Assembly: GCF_001440415.1 (NCBI RefSeq)
Contig: NZ_LLYA01000001.1
Coordinates: 248,001 to 312,000 of the forward strand
Length of the DNA: 64,000 nucleotides
Source of the DNA: Bradyrhizobium retamae
GTDB lineage: Bacteria; Pseudomonadota; Alphaproteobacteria; Rhizobiales; Xanthobacteraceae
Direction: 5' to 3'
The notes beneath the pieces were generated by a model that ran no database searches, was not told the origin of the DNA, and saw nothing but the letters and a program-made list of their open reading frames with translations. Below, in pieces: positions 27,001-35,443 of the stretch (positions within the stretch are counted from its first letter, which is position 1; each line of letters opens with the position of its first letter). The position numbers and the translations under genes were made by a program.

Positions 27001-28032
27001 TCACATCGGCCGATAGGCTCGCACGTCCGACGGCACGGCGACGCCGAGCTTGATCTGGCCGACCGACTTGATGATGTCGTCGCCGAGCAGTTGGGCGAAG
27101 CAGGCATAGCCCCAATCGCTCATGTGCAGGCCGTCGGCGATCACGAAATTCTCGATCGGAATCGCCTGCCGCTCGTGCCAGTCCTTCATCACCGCGAAGC
27201 GCGGGAAGACGCCGACCTTGCGAAGCTCGGCCGCCTTGTTCAGCAGCTTCATCATCTTGCCGGCGCTTTCGGCGTGCTCGTTGACCCGCGGCGAATATTG
27301 CGGATCGATCAGCACGACGTCGGAGCCCGCAGCCTGAATGCGTGCGATGCCTTCGTCGACGAGCTTGGCGGTCTCGGCGGGATCGAGGTTGCGCAGCACC
27401 GCATTGGTGCCGACCTGCCAGATCACCAGATCCGGATGCAAGTCGATCACGGAGGTCTGCAGCCGCCTCATCATTTCCGGCGCGTCCTCGCCGCCCTTGC
27501 CGGCATTGATGACGGAGATGTCGGCCGTCGGATATTTGCGACGTAGCTGCGCCGCGAGGCGGTTCGGATAAGTGAATTCCGGTGAACTGGAGCCGTACCC
27601 CTGGGTCGATGACGATCCGAAAGCGACGATCACCACTGGCTGACCCGCGACGAGCTTGTTCGCGACACGCGGCAGCGATCCCATCGATTTGGAAGCGCCC
27701 TTCGGCGGCAGGCAGGGAACGCGGCTGAAGATGTCGCCGGCCGATTTCGCGACTTCCTTCACCTTGTCGATCGCTTTGCCGGTGACGCCCTTCTGCGCGG
27801 CCGGATTGCCAGTAGCCGCCAGCGCAGCCTGCGGCGGGGCGCTTTCAGCCGAGGGTTTCGTTTCCGGGTTGTTTTCAGCTTTGGCGCTATCGGACAGCGT
27901 CGCCTGCTGGCCGGTTTGTTGCGAAGCCGTCTGGGCATGCAGCGGCAACACCGAGGCAGGAATCAACAGCGCGTGGCCCGCGGCGAAGACAGTCAGCAAT
28001 ATTGACAAACGAAAAGGGCAGTGAGAACTCAT
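27001..28032 (-). CDS. SGNH/GDSL hydrolase, intact catalytic motifs
   Basis: A 343-residue exported protein: N-terminal hydrophobic segment, a low-complexity Ala/Pro/Gln linker to about residue 130, then an SGNH domain. Block I is VAFGSSSTQG (residues 138-144, Ser nucleophile), block II INAGKGGED, block III QVGTN (Asn210), block V ADGLH (Asp300, His303). This is a full SGNH set, suggesting an esterase or acyl-transfer step on a periplasmic glycan. It is third in the minus-strand opgC operon and is homologous to the gene just upstream. Confidence 0.82.
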   Translation of the reverse strand: MSSHCPFRLSILLTVFAAGHALLIPASVLPLHAQTASQQTGQQATLSDSAKAENNPETKPSAESAPPQAALAATGNPAAQKGVTGKAIDKVKEVAKSAGDIFSRVPCLPPKGASKSMGSLPRVANKLVAGQPVVIVAFGSSSTQGYGSSSPEFTYPNRLAAQLRRKYPTADISVINAGKGGEDAPEMMRRLQTSVIDLHPDLVIWQVGTNAVLRNLDPAETAKLVDEGIARIQAAGSDVVLIDPQYSPRVNEHAESAGKMMKLLNKAAELRKVGVFPRFAVMKDWHERQAIPIENFVIADGLHMSDWGYACFAQLLGDDIIKSVGQIKLGVAVPSDVRAYRPM

Positions 28033-28044
28033 TAACGCCAGTTC

Positions 28045-28806
28045 CTAATTCTGCTGCGCCTGATCGAGGCGGGCCGCATCGAGTACGAATTTCGACAGCG
28101 CGCGGCCGAGGCAGGCATGAACCCTCTTGGCCATGTCGGTGCCATGAAAGGTACTGAACAGATCGAAATCTCCGGCGTCGTTCCAGTGGCGCATGATGGC
28201 GAACCGATCGAACAGCGGAACATTATGCTGCTGCGCCACCACGCGCATATTATCTAGATATGGCGGCGCCGAAATCATCGTTTCCGTGCGCGGGCTGTAT
28301 TGCAGATTGACCAAAACCACGTCGGCTCCGGCATTTTGCAGCGCAGCAACGCCCTCGTCGACGGCGCCACGAAAATCGTCGGGATCGACGGATCGCATAG
28401 CATCGACGGTTCCCGTCTGCCAGATGACCAAAGTAGGCCGTTTCGCTTCCACCAGCTTAATGAGGCCGACATCCACCTCCTCGGCGGTTTTGCCGGTCTG
28501 TAGTTCTACGGAGAGGTTGATTGGGGTGGAGGGCAGCTTCTCCTTCAGCGCTGCCTGCAGCCTGGCCGGATAGGCGCTGTTTTCCGAGGACAAGATGGTC
28601 GATGAGCGGCTCCCCACCACCAGGACAGTCAGCGGCCGGGCGTTCTTGACGGCCTCGGCCACCTTCGGAAGCGTGCTCTCGGTGGAGAGGAGGTAAGGGG
28701 GAACTTCGCAAGCCTGGGGGGCGGCATCCTGGGCGCGAGCCAACCCGGCCGCTGCAAGGCCCGCAAGCAGCGTCAGGACCAGCACAGATCCCGAGCCGGG
28801 TCTCAT
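28045..28806 (-). CDS. SGNH-fold paralogue with degenerate active site
   Basis: A 253-residue exported protein (signal peptide ending GLARAQD). It aligns with the neighbouring SGNH hydrolase: VLVVGSRSSTILSS for block I, VIWQTGTV for VIWQVGTN, VLVNLQYSPR for VLIDPQYSPR. Two catalytic positions have changed. Asn of block III is Val134, and the Asp of the C-terminal DxxH is Ser218 while His221 remains. It may be a structural or substrate-binding partner rather than an enzyme. Its ATG overlaps the opgC stop by 4 bases, so translation is coupled. Confidence 0.75.
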   Translation of the reverse strand: MRPGSGSVLVLTLLAGLAAAGLARAQDAAPQACEVPPYLLSTESTLPKVAEAVKNARPLTVLVVGSRSSTILSSENSAYPARLQAALKEKLPSTPINLSVELQTGKTAEEVDVGLIKLVEAKRPTLVIWQTGTVDAMRSVDPDDFRGAVDEGVAALQNAGADVVLVNLQYSPRTETMISAPPYLDNMRVVAQQHNVPLFDRFAIMRHWNDAGDFDLFSTFHGTDMAKRVHACLGRALSKFVLDAARLDQAQQN

Positions 28807-30062
28807 GCGCTTCCTCCGGTCATATCGGCGTTGATTGCCGTATTTTTCGTTTTCGAGGCTCCCTTGTCGGCCGAATGCTTGTACCACGAAATCACCCACG
28901 CCATGCCCCACATGATGAGGATACCGGCAAGACTGACCAGGGCGTGCGTAAGGGCACCCCCACCGACTTCGGCCAGCACGAAGTGTCCCGCAAAGGCCAG
29001 GAAGACGCCGAGACAGAATATCTCAAGCGAGTGCTGGCCACACAGTATCAATGGTCGCAGCCAGCGCGATTTGAGGCCCGACCAATCCTTGGGCAGGAAG
29101 CGCACGGTGAGCGCGGCCAGCGCCAGGAAATGGGCAAACCGCAGCACGTCCAGATCCGTCTTGGTGATCGGGTACATCCACTGTTCGATCCGCTTGGGCA
29201 TCAGGAAGCTGAGTTGCGGAATGTGCCAGGTGAGGGTCACGAAGAACGCCGCCAGCAGATAGGCAACGCAAATCCACAGCGTCACCGGCGACGACAGGAT
29301 GCGCGACATGCGCTGCGCACCGCCCAGCGCACACCAGGCACCGAACACGAACAGCAACTGCCAGCAGAACGGATTGAATATCCAGAAGCCGCTCGGATAG
29401 GCCGTGAGATACCAGTCGAAGTGCCAGGTCAGCGCGTAGAGCAGCATCGATAGTCCCAGCGTGACGTCGGCCCGCCACTTCATCAGCCACAGGATGATCG
29501 GCAGAAACAGCATCAGCACGATGTAGAGCGGCAGCACGTCCATGTTGACAGGCCGAAATCTCAGCAGCAGCGCCTGGACGATCGTAACGTCAGGCTGCTT
29601 GAGGAAATCCATGATGCCCATTTCCTCGCTGTAGAGCGGGTTCTCGAAACGGGTGGCGACGTAGGATATTTCCGCCAGGAAGATCGTGAACAGGAACACA
29701 TGGGCGACGTAGATCTGCCACACGCGCCGCATGATGCGCGCGGTCGCCACCACGAAGCCGGCCTCGAGCATCGCGCGGCCGTAGACGAAGGCGGCCGTGT
29801 ATCCGGAGATGAAGATGAAGATCTCGGTGGCGTCGGAAAATCCGTAGTTGCGGATCGTGAACCAGGTCAGGATGTTGGTCGGGAGATGGTCGATGAAGAT
29901 CAGCCACAGCGCCATGCCGCGAAACAGGTCGAGCCGCAATTCGCGCTCGCCAGCCACAGGCAATGCAATCGCCGGCACGGAAGATGCTGCTGCGGCCTTG
30001 GCATCGCCGGCCTTGGCATCGCTGCGAGAAGTTCCGGCGACTGGATCGGCAATGGACGACAT
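28803..30062 (-). CDS. opgC: OpgC-family membrane acyltransferase
   Basis: A 419-residue polytopic inner-membrane protein with about 10 helices and the OpgC domain landmarks: RELRLDLFRGMALWLIFIDHLP near residue 40, NYGFSDATEIFIFISGYTAAFVYG, RRVWQIYVAHVFLF, and later HSLEIFCLGVFLAF. OpgC proteins add succinyl or similar acyl groups to osmoregulated periplasmic glucans. A cytoplasmic Ala/Asp-rich N-terminal tail precedes the first helix. It is the first gene of an operon with two SGNH-fold proteins, so it probably takes part in glucan decoration; the acyl donor is not visible. Confidence 0.82.
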   Translation of the reverse strand: MSSIADPVAGTSRSDAKAGDAKAAAASSVPAIALPVAGERELRLDLFRGMALWLIFIDHLPTNILTWFTIRNYGFSDATEIFIFISGYTAAFVYGRAMLEAGFVVATARIMRRVWQIYVAHVFLFTIFLAEISYVATRFENPLYSEEMGIMDFLKQPDVTIVQALLLRFRPVNMDVLPLYIVLMLFLPIILWLMKWRADVTLGLSMLLYALTWHFDWYLTAYPSGFWIFNPFCWQLLFVFGAWCALGGAQRMSRILSSPVTLWICVAYLLAAFFVTLTWHIPQLSFLMPKRIEQWMYPITKTDLDVLRFAHFLALAALTVRFLPKDWSGLKSRWLRPLILCGQHSLEIFCLGVFLAFAGHFVLAEVGGGALTHALVSLAGILIMWGMAWVISWYKHSADKGASKTKNTAINADMTGGSA

Positions 30063-30313
30063 CTGGCACCGTTTGGGCAGTTGAGCTTCTACGCTTGCAT
30101 TGTCCGGAAAAGGCAATACCGGCCCGCAACTTGCACACCAGATACGCAAGGGATACGCAAGCGGAAGGTCCGAGGCCGGGCAGCGCGGCTGCGCTCTAGA
30201 ACGGAACTATGTTGAAACCGCGATGAAGCAAGCGGCAATCCGGCGCAGCGGAGATTGGTTCCACCGGCATTCCCGGCTATGATGCGACACAGGATTTCCG
30301 GAAGCTTGCCCGC

Positions 30314-30706
30314 ATGTACCGCGCCGTCACCCGCCAGATCGAAGTCACCGTCGAGCCGAACTTCCTTCCCGAGCGCTCGTCGGTCGACAAGGGCCAGTAT
30401 TTCTGGTCCTACACCATCGTCATCACCAATACCGGCGCCGAGACCGTGCAGCTTCGTACCCGGCACTGGATCATCACCGACGCCACCGGCCGCAAGCAGG
30501 AAGTCCGCGGCGAGGGCGTGGTCGGCGAGCAGCCTGTTTTGGCGCCGGGCGAGCGCTTCGAATATACCTCTGGCGTACCGCTGCCGACCGCGTCGGGCTT
30601 CATGACCGGGCGCTATCAGATGGTCAGCGAAAGCGGCGAGCGTTTCGAGATCGACGTGCCGACATTCTCGCTGGACAGCCCGGATAATAAGCGGGTGTTG
30701 AATTGA
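30314..30706 (+). CDS. apaG: ApaG protein
   Basis: A 130-residue protein with the ApaG/FN3-like beta-sandwich sequence: MYRAVTRQIEVTVEPNFLPERS, YFWSYTIVITNTGAETVQL, RHWIITDATGRKQEVRGEGVVGEQP, GFMTGRYQM. ApaG domains bind proteins or nucleotides; the bacterial role is unsettled. The length and start match the family. Confidence 0.92.
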   Translation: MYRAVTRQIEVTVEPNFLPERSSVDKGQYFWSYTIVITNTGAETVQLRTRHWIITDATGRKQEVRGEGVVGEQPVLAPGERFEYTSGVPLPTASGFMTGRYQMVSESGERFEIDVPTFSLDSPDNKRVLN

Positions 30707-30734
30707 CGAGCGCTCGCGCTTGTCATCACCGACT

Positions 30735-30871
30735 GTCATGCCCCGCGTAGGCGGGGCATCCAGTACACTGCAGCTTATCAGTTCAATCACTAGCGTCTCT
30801 GAGATACTGGATCGTCCGCCGGAGCCTGTCATCTGGCGCGCATTCGCGCGACCCGTTGGCGGACGATGACA
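30735..30871. repeat. Intergenic inverted repeat, family D (copy 1)
   Basis: The left part reads GTCATGCCCCGCGTAGGCGG then GGCATCCAGTA; the right part is GATACTGGATCGTCCGCC...GGCGGACGATGAC. A related copy is at 59784-59902. No coding content. Confidence 0.75.
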
Positions 30872-31404
30872 ACTGAATATGAGGCAGCATTCTCGCGACG
30901 CATCTCGCCCGAGGTTTGCATTCTTGTCCCGCCCTCTCATTTAGAGGGCGCAAGGAAGACCGGGTGCGCGCCGCACCCGCGGTCTCGTGTGCCATTGCGC
31001 ATAAAAGAAACGCACACGAGCATACAGGTTCGGCGGGAGCATCCCGGCCTTCCCTGCGCAATGGCTTTACGGCTTACTTCGTGCTCTCCGCGGAGAACGG
31101 CTCTTTTGCCTCCGTCGTCAGCGGGACACCGCGCTCGATCCGATAGGATCGACGCGCAACCGCCAACTTAACGCCAGCACCGCGGCGCCCGAACCGCACG
31201 ACTTCGCCGTACGCTTCCGGCGCGTACGCCTAGCGCGCCATCTGCGTCCATCGCATCTCACCGCACGTTCGTGACGATCGCGAGCGCCCCTCATCTGCAA
31301 TGAGACGAGCGGAGTTATGCGACTGATTTGGGTGAGAACGAAAGCGGATTATTTTTGATTTCCGGGCTTGACACGATTTCTGAAAATCAGAAGTGATTTG
31401 CCCC
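30872..31404. other. Non-coding stretch, unexplained
   Basis: About 530 bases between two repeat elements. I see no credible gene; the open frames lack ribosome sites and family signatures. Local palindromes occur (CTCATTTAGAGGGCG, CGTACGCTTCCGGCGCGTACG). It could be a further dispersed repeat or a structured RNA. Confidence 0.45.
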
Positions 31405-31503
31405 GTAGGGTGGGCAGAGCGAAGCGTGCTCACCACCACCGTCTAACCGCGCGATCGATGATCGATGGTGGGCACCTCGCTAACGCTCCTTTGCCGACCC
31501 TAC
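31405..31503. repeat. Intergenic inverted repeat, family B (copy 2)
   Basis: GTAGGGTGGGCAGAGCGAAG on the left and CTTTGCCGACCCTAC on the right, with inner GGTGGGCACCTCGCTAACG. It is the same family as 26898-26990 and abuts the hslO remnant. Confidence 0.8.
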
Positions 31504-31519
31504 GGAATCGCCTACGGCC

Positions 31520-31657
31520 CTACTCCTCCACGCCCGCTTCGTGCGGGGTGAACTGGTCGACCGAGAAGCAGAACTCGCAGGTCACCACCACCTTGTCGTT
31601 CCTAACCATTTCAGCACGGTCCTTCGGCGCAAAGCTTTTCATCATCGACGGGACCTC
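31520..31657 (-). pseudogene. Duplicated 3' end of hslO (Hsp33 C-terminus remnant)
   Basis: The minus strand encodes MMKSFAPKDRAEMVRNDKV, then VVTCEFCFSVDQFTPHEAGVEE and a TAG at 31520. This matches the C-terminus of the complete hslO at 36742, with roughly a dozen base differences over about 135 bases by my alignment, and with the second zinc CxxC retained. There is no upstream reading frame for the rest of Hsp33. The homology ends near 31657, where accessory DNA begins. It looks like the original end of hslO, cut off by the island. Confidence 0.85.
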
Positions 31658-31754
31658 ATCACATGCGATTAGTGACGATTGATGTCCGACGGCAGGAACC
31701 ATCGCCCTGCCAGCTTATTGTCTCCCGACATAGTTACTTTGGAAAAGAGACATT

Positions 31755-32072
31755 ATGAAAAATCTCGCGATCTATCTGACGGCCGGAGCAAGTGCGCTTC
31801 TCGTGACGGCGGCTTCCGCTGCGCCGCTTTCGGCCGATCTATCAATCGTACCGGAAAGCAACATTCAAAACGTCCGCATGGTTTGCAATGAGGCAGGCCA
31901 GTGCTGGCGTGAGCGAGGTCAGCGCCGTGTCATCATCCGCGAGCACAGCGATACATATGGATATGCTCCACGCCGCGAGCGCTATATCGAGCGTCGCGGT
32001 TACAGGGAAGGAAGCGGCATAGGCATCCGCGCGCCTGGCGTCAGCGTCGGAATCGGCACCGACCGCTACTGA
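31755..32072 (+). CDS. Small secreted protein with Arg/Tyr-rich body
   Basis: A 105-residue protein with signal peptide (LTAGASALLVTAASAAP). The mature part has one Cys pair (MVCNEAGQCWRERG) and repeated basic/aromatic units (YGYAPRRERYIERRGYREG), ending VSVGIGTDRY. No family is recognised. GGAAAAGAGA precedes the ATG, and a strong terminator follows 30 bases after the stop, so it is a monocistronic gene. Confidence 0.65.
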   Translation: MKNLAIYLTAGASALLVTAASAAPLSADLSIVPESNIQNVRMVCNEAGQCWRERGQRRVIIREHSDTYGYAPRRERYIERRGYREGSGIGIRAPGVSVGIGTDRY

Positions 32073-32102
32073 GGCAGCCGACAAACGCCTGAATACGAAC
32101 GA

Positions 32103-32129
32103 AGCCGCGGAGGGATCCGCGGCTTTTTT
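32103..32129 (+). terminator. Intrinsic terminator
   Basis: AGCCGCGGA, loop GGGA, TCCGCGGCT, then TTTTT: a perfect 9-base-pair stem 30 bases after the stop of the small secreted protein. Confidence 0.9.
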
Positions 32130-32199
32130 CTCGGACCGTTCAATGGGCGGAGTCAGCGGTATCGAGCCCGCGCTCCGACATGCTGCTCGCAACCTGACC

Positions 32200-32322
32200 T
32201 CACACGTAAGGAGCGCTTGCTCCCCGTAGCCGCTCCACGAACCAAACGGCCCAGATCGTAACGAACGAGGGGACGAAAAATGCTCCGCAGGCCAGTAAGG
32301 TCGGCGCTGTATTCATATCCAT
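32200..32322 (-). CDS. Small single-span membrane protein (40 aa)
   Basis: The minus strand reads MDMNTAPTLLACGAFFVPSF then VTIWAVWFVERLRGASAPYV and TGA. One hydrophobic segment (residues about 8-28) is followed by a basic, cytoplasm-like end. CTTGGAGGCTG stands 3-10 bases before the ATG, a strong ribosome site. No homologue family is recognised. Confidence 0.55.
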   Translation of the reverse strand: MDMNTAPTLLACGAFFVPSFVTIWAVWFVERLRGASAPYV

Positions 32323-32419
32323 GACAGCCTCCAAGAGGAGGTCGCTTGCGGCGTCTATCGCAACAAGCCAGCACCTGCGCCCGGACTGCGACGTCGCCTC
32401 CGCTGATCAGATCAAACGT

Positions 32420-32686
32420 TCATTTGCGAAAATCTGCAGCGACCAGATCGTAAGATCCCCGGCTTCCACGGACGTAAACCTTCGCAGCCGCCGCGCATAT
32501 CGCATCACGATTGCAATCGAACGCTTTCAGGAAACCGGCCTCGTCGAGATGAGCATCTGGTTGAATGCGCCTCAACGCGTCCTCGTCTATAAAAAATGTC
32601 GTTTCCAGCGCGCTATCGTGCCCCCAAAAACGCACGGCTCGCCGCGTTTGATCATATGAACGACTATGATTTGGAAACTCAATCAT
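32420..32686 (-). CDS. DUF1488 family protein
   Basis: An 88-residue protein matching DUF1488: FPNHSRSYDQTRRAVRFWGH, the core (ETTFFIDEDALRRIQ, EAGFLKAFDCNRDAICAAA), and the C-terminal YDLVAADF. Start chosen at MIEFPN, the family N-terminus. Function unknown. The 390 bases between this gene and 33078 contain no other gene I can support. Confidence 0.75.
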   Translation of the reverse strand: MIEFPNHSRSYDQTRRAVRFWGHDSALETTFFIDEDALRRIQPDAHLDEAGFLKAFDCNRDAICAAAAKVYVRGSRGSYDLVAADFRK

Positions 32687-33026
32687 GGATGGGCACCGCC
32701 AGATTCTCGGCCAACGAACCACGGACTCCGCCAGCTTTCGCGCGGCCGAGGTCGAGACCCCACTCGATAGCCACGGGTCGACCTTGCCGACTAAGCGCAC
32801 ACCAAAGCGGCGCGCAATTGGTCAATGTTGTTGACAAGAGTTGCCGTGGTTAAGCTTCGCACTGCCAGCGATGCTGAAGTAATATGACGGCGCTGGCATT
32901 GAAGTGGCTACTCAATGCCGCATTACAAGCCTTGTCAGGGCCAACGCGCAAAACAAACTGCGATTTTTCTCGCTAATCCGCAGATAGTCACTATATCTAC
33001 GATATCACCGCGCGCCTCGGGCTGTT

Positions 33027-33072
33027 ATCGGTGACTGAGAGCGTTGCGCTCCCGCCCTCAACCCAAAGGGCG
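33027..33072 (+). promoter_or_regulatory. Repeated leader element (copy 1)
   Basis: ATCGGTGACTGAGAG, two bases, then GTTGCGCTCCCGCC and a hairpin CGCCCT...AGGGCG, ending 5 bases before a small ORF. The same two blocks recur at 35886-35934 before another small ORF. It may be a shared promoter or RNA leader. Confidence 0.5.
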
Positions 33073-33077
33073 ATCAT

Positions 33078-33185
33078 ATGCCAAAATTCCACGAGATCAA
33101 TTTTCGTGAGTGGCTGATACCCTCGGTACTGATGCCGATCTTTCTTGTGCTGCTGGTCGCCGCTGCGATGATTATTCAATGGTGA
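33078..33185 (+). CDS. Small membrane protein (35 aa) coupled to the next gene
   Basis: MPKFHEINFREWLIPSVLMP then IFLVLLVAAAMIIQW and TGA. A charged N-terminus is followed by one membrane helix. Its last 7 bases overlap the ATG of the next gene (ATGGTGA), implying translational coupling. It lies directly behind a repeated leader element. No family recognised. Confidence 0.5.
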   Translation: MPKFHEINFREWLIPSVLMPIFLVLLVAAAMIIQW

Positions 33186-33412
33186 TCGAGCGGAGTCCGG
33201 CTTCACTGCACGGCGGGTTATCTCCGACCAAACAAACCCAATCGGCGCTTGCGCGTGATCTGGATGCCAGGGCGATGATCGCCATGGACGAAGCTCGCGA
33301 GATGTCGCCGGGGGATGAGCGCACCGAGGCAATTCACAAAGCAATCGTCCTTCGAAATGCCTTCGAGATTCACGAACTGCTCTGCGGCAAGCGCGGCGCG
33401 CCGGCCACATGA
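33179..33412 (+). CDS. Small helical hypothetical protein (77 aa), paralogue-like 1
   Basis: A cytoplasmic, charged, helical protein: ARDLDARAMIAMDEAREMSP, then GDERTEAIHKAIVLRNAFEIHELL. By eye it shares spacing of acidic DEA, PG and Arg/Ala positions with the product of 35942 and more weakly with that of 34961. No family name is known to me. It overlaps the 35-residue membrane ORF by 7 bases. Confidence 0.6.
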   Translation: MVIERSPASLHGGLSPTKQTQSALARDLDARAMIAMDEAREMSPGDERTEAIHKAIVLRNAFEIHELLCGKRGAPAT

Positions 33413-33459
33413 GGGCGGCTTGTCTCCACTGTGTGATTGTTAAACCAGCGGGAGATCAT

Positions 33460-33534
33460 ATGGGCAGCGAGCCGCTTGTCCTACATCAAACGCCTGTCCC
33501 GATCGACGGCCGTTGCCCGCGAGCGCGTTTATGA
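33460..33534 (+). CDS. Possible 24-aa upstream ORF of the receiver gene
   Basis: ATG at 33460 follows GGGAGATCAT. The peptide MGSEPLVLHQTPVPIDGRCP then RARL ends in a TGA overlapping the receiver's ATG (ATGA). The layout suggests translational coupling or a leader peptide; the peptide itself resembles nothing. Confidence 0.3.
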   Translation: MGSEPLVLHQTPVPIDGRCPRARL

Positions 33535-33917
33535 TGGTACTTGATCATTCATGCGTTCCCGCGGTCGTCCTCATTGTCGAGGACGAGATGGTGCTCCGCA
33601 TGCGCGCGGTCGACATGGTGGAAGACGCCGGATACACGCCACTGGAGGCGCTGGACGCCGCCGAAGCCGTCGCCATCCTGGAATCCCGATCCGACGTCGT
33701 GCTGATGTGCACCGACATCCAGATGCCAGGCCAAATGGATGGCGTCGGACTTGCGCATGCCGTGCATGATCGTTGGCCGACCATTGGGATCATCGTGGTA
33801 TCGGGGCAATTGGACCTGCCGCACCTCGATCTTCCTCCCCGTAGCAGGTTCCTTGGCAAGCCGCTCAATGCCGGGGAAGTAATAGCCGAAATGCGCGACA
33901 TGATCGGCTACGCGTGA
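33531..33917 (+). CDS. Stand-alone receiver (CheY-like) response regulator
   Basis: A 128-residue REC domain without output domain. The acidic pair is in LIVEDEM (residues 17-19), the phospho-acceptor is Asp62 in MCTDIQMPG, and Lys at about 111 is in FLGKPLN. Such single-domain regulators often pass phosphate on or act by protein contact. An HWE kinase follows 78 bases downstream and is the likely partner. Confidence 0.85.
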   Translation: MMVLDHSCVPAVVLIVEDEMVLRMRAVDMVEDAGYTPLEALDAAEAVAILESRSDVVLMCTDIQMPGQMDGVGLAHAVHDRWPTIGIIVVSGQLDLPHLDLPPRSRFLGKPLNAGEVIAEMRDMIGYA

Positions 33918-33995
33918 GTCACCGGTGCTTGTCACGCCGAATACCGTCCAAAGCGTGATGACCCAGTCCCCGAAGATCAGTGCGGAATCCAACTC

Positions 33996-34793
33996 ATGAT
34001 GATACGATCAACGATGTCCGAAGCCGATCTCCGTACGGACTCACGCCCCGCAAGCAGCGCAACGCCATACCAGGACGAACTCGCGGCAGAAAATGTCAGC
34101 CTGCGGCTTCTGCTCGCGCAAGCCGAGATCAATGCACGAAGCTTGCTTGCCACGGCGGGCATCGACGCCAGGGAGCGCGAGGCGTCCGACAAGCTGCAGA
34201 AGCTGATCCTCGAGGAGTTGCACCACCGCATCAAGAATACGCTGGCAACCGTTGGCGCCATCGTGTCGCAGAGTCTGCGCGATTTACCCGAAGCCAGGCA
34301 TGCGCAGCACGCCATCGAGGGCCGGCTGCTGGCGCTCGGGCGTGCGCACGATCTGCTTTTGCAGGCAAGATGGACCAGCGCGAACCTTGGCACGATCGTC
34401 CGCAGCGCTACCCAAGCCTTCGATAATCCCGACGAGCCGAAGTTCTCGATTTCGGGACCCGATATCCGGATGACGTCTGGTGCCGTCATTGCGATCGCGA
34501 TGACACTGAACGAGCTTTGCACCAACACCACGAAGTTTGGTGCCCTGTCGGTCCCGCAAGGACGAGTTGACATTAGCTGGACGCTGGATGGACAGGCGCA
34601 GCGCCTCCACCTCACATGGACCGAGAAGAATGGTGCGGCAGTCCGCCCGCCCAAACAGCGTAGCTTTGGGACACGGCTGATCGAGACACTCGGCAGGCAG
34701 CTCCGGGGCGAGGTGCAACTGACCTATGCGCCAACCGGGTTCGTCTACACATTCGACGCGCCGACGGCTTCTCTGACTTCGGCGGCGGCGTAG
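33996..34793 (+). CDS. HWE-family histidine kinase without recognisable sensor domain
   Basis: A 265-residue soluble kinase. A short coiled N-terminus (residues 25-70) leads to the phospho-acceptor box EELHHRIKNTLATVGAIVSQ (His76/77). The ATPase domain has the N-box MTLNELCTNTTKFGAL, the WxE of HWE kinases in LTWTEKNG, and FGTRLIETLGRQLRG. No PAS, GAF or membrane segment is seen, so the input is probably a partner protein. In Hyphomicrobiales such kinases often feed stress-response regulators; the adjacent receiver is the obvious target. Confidence 0.85.
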   Translation: MMIRSTMSEADLRTDSRPASSATPYQDELAAENVSLRLLLAQAEINARSLLATAGIDAREREASDKLQKLILEELHHRIKNTLATVGAIVSQSLRDLPEARHAQHAIEGRLLALGRAHDLLLQARWTSANLGTIVRSATQAFDNPDEPKFSISGPDIRMTSGAVIAIAMTLNELCTNTTKFGALSVPQGRVDISWTLDGQAQRLHLTWTEKNGAAVRPPKQRSFGTRLIETLGRQLRGEVQLTYAPTGFVYTFDAPTASLTSAAA

Positions 34794-34960
34794 GCCTTTA
34801 TTCGGATTTGCGAAAGCCAAATCGTGCTTACGTTCGTTCAACTGACACGAATTGACTCGACGACCGGGCTCAAAGGATATCTAGTTCCGATCACCGCCGC
34901 CTCTGGCGGGTATCGTGACCTAGTGTGCTGCGAGCTCCCGCCTACTAACAGGAGAGCCAT

Positions 34961-35176
34961 ATGCGGCCTATCCAGCATAACCAACCTGAACCGCCGTTGC
35001 GCGATCTTCTGGCGTTGGAGACCCTGCCGCCAATGGATATGCCCGCAACGAATAACGTGCCAGCGGTGCGACCCGGTCCCAAACGTGAGGACACCCTTCG
35101 CAAGGCGCGACTGGTGGAGATCGCCTCGCATATCGATGAATGGCTGGCATCGCCCGGTTTGCGGACTCCGCGCTAG
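34961..35176 (+). CDS. Small hypothetical protein (71 aa), paralogue-like 2
   Basis: The C-terminal half (REDTLRKARLVEIASHIDEW, then LASPGLR) resembles the end of the 35942 product (RRAEQAETGAHMSQWLRSP). The N-terminus is Pro-rich. AGGAGA precedes the ATG, and GCGAGCTCCCGCC upstream resembles the repeated leader core. Function unknown. Confidence 0.55.
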   Translation: MRPIQHNQPEPPLRDLLALETLPPMDMPATNNVPAVRPGPKREDTLRKARLVEIASHIDEWLASPGLRTPR

Positions 35177-35443
35177 AAGCTGATATCAGAAGGCCTCCAG
35201 CACGGGCGCGCACTGAGGCCGTCATTCATCGGATGCCAAGGGGGTATGGCATCCGGTCGCCCTCAATCAAACGACCCCATGATCCCCATAAAGCCTATCC
35301 TCTAATGCCCACAGCAGGAGGACATTGCAACACTTCAACAATCCGAAACAAACAAATAGGAATGACGCCGTGCGCGCTGCGAAAGCAGAGATAAGTCCTC
35401 GCCGATCACTCAAGAAACAGCGCGAAGAGCAAACGGCTCATCT

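Noticed and set aside
26898..31503. Family B and D repeats considered as insertion sequences or CRISPR
   Set aside because: They are single 90-140-base inverted elements without transposase genes, and without regularly spaced repeat-spacer units.
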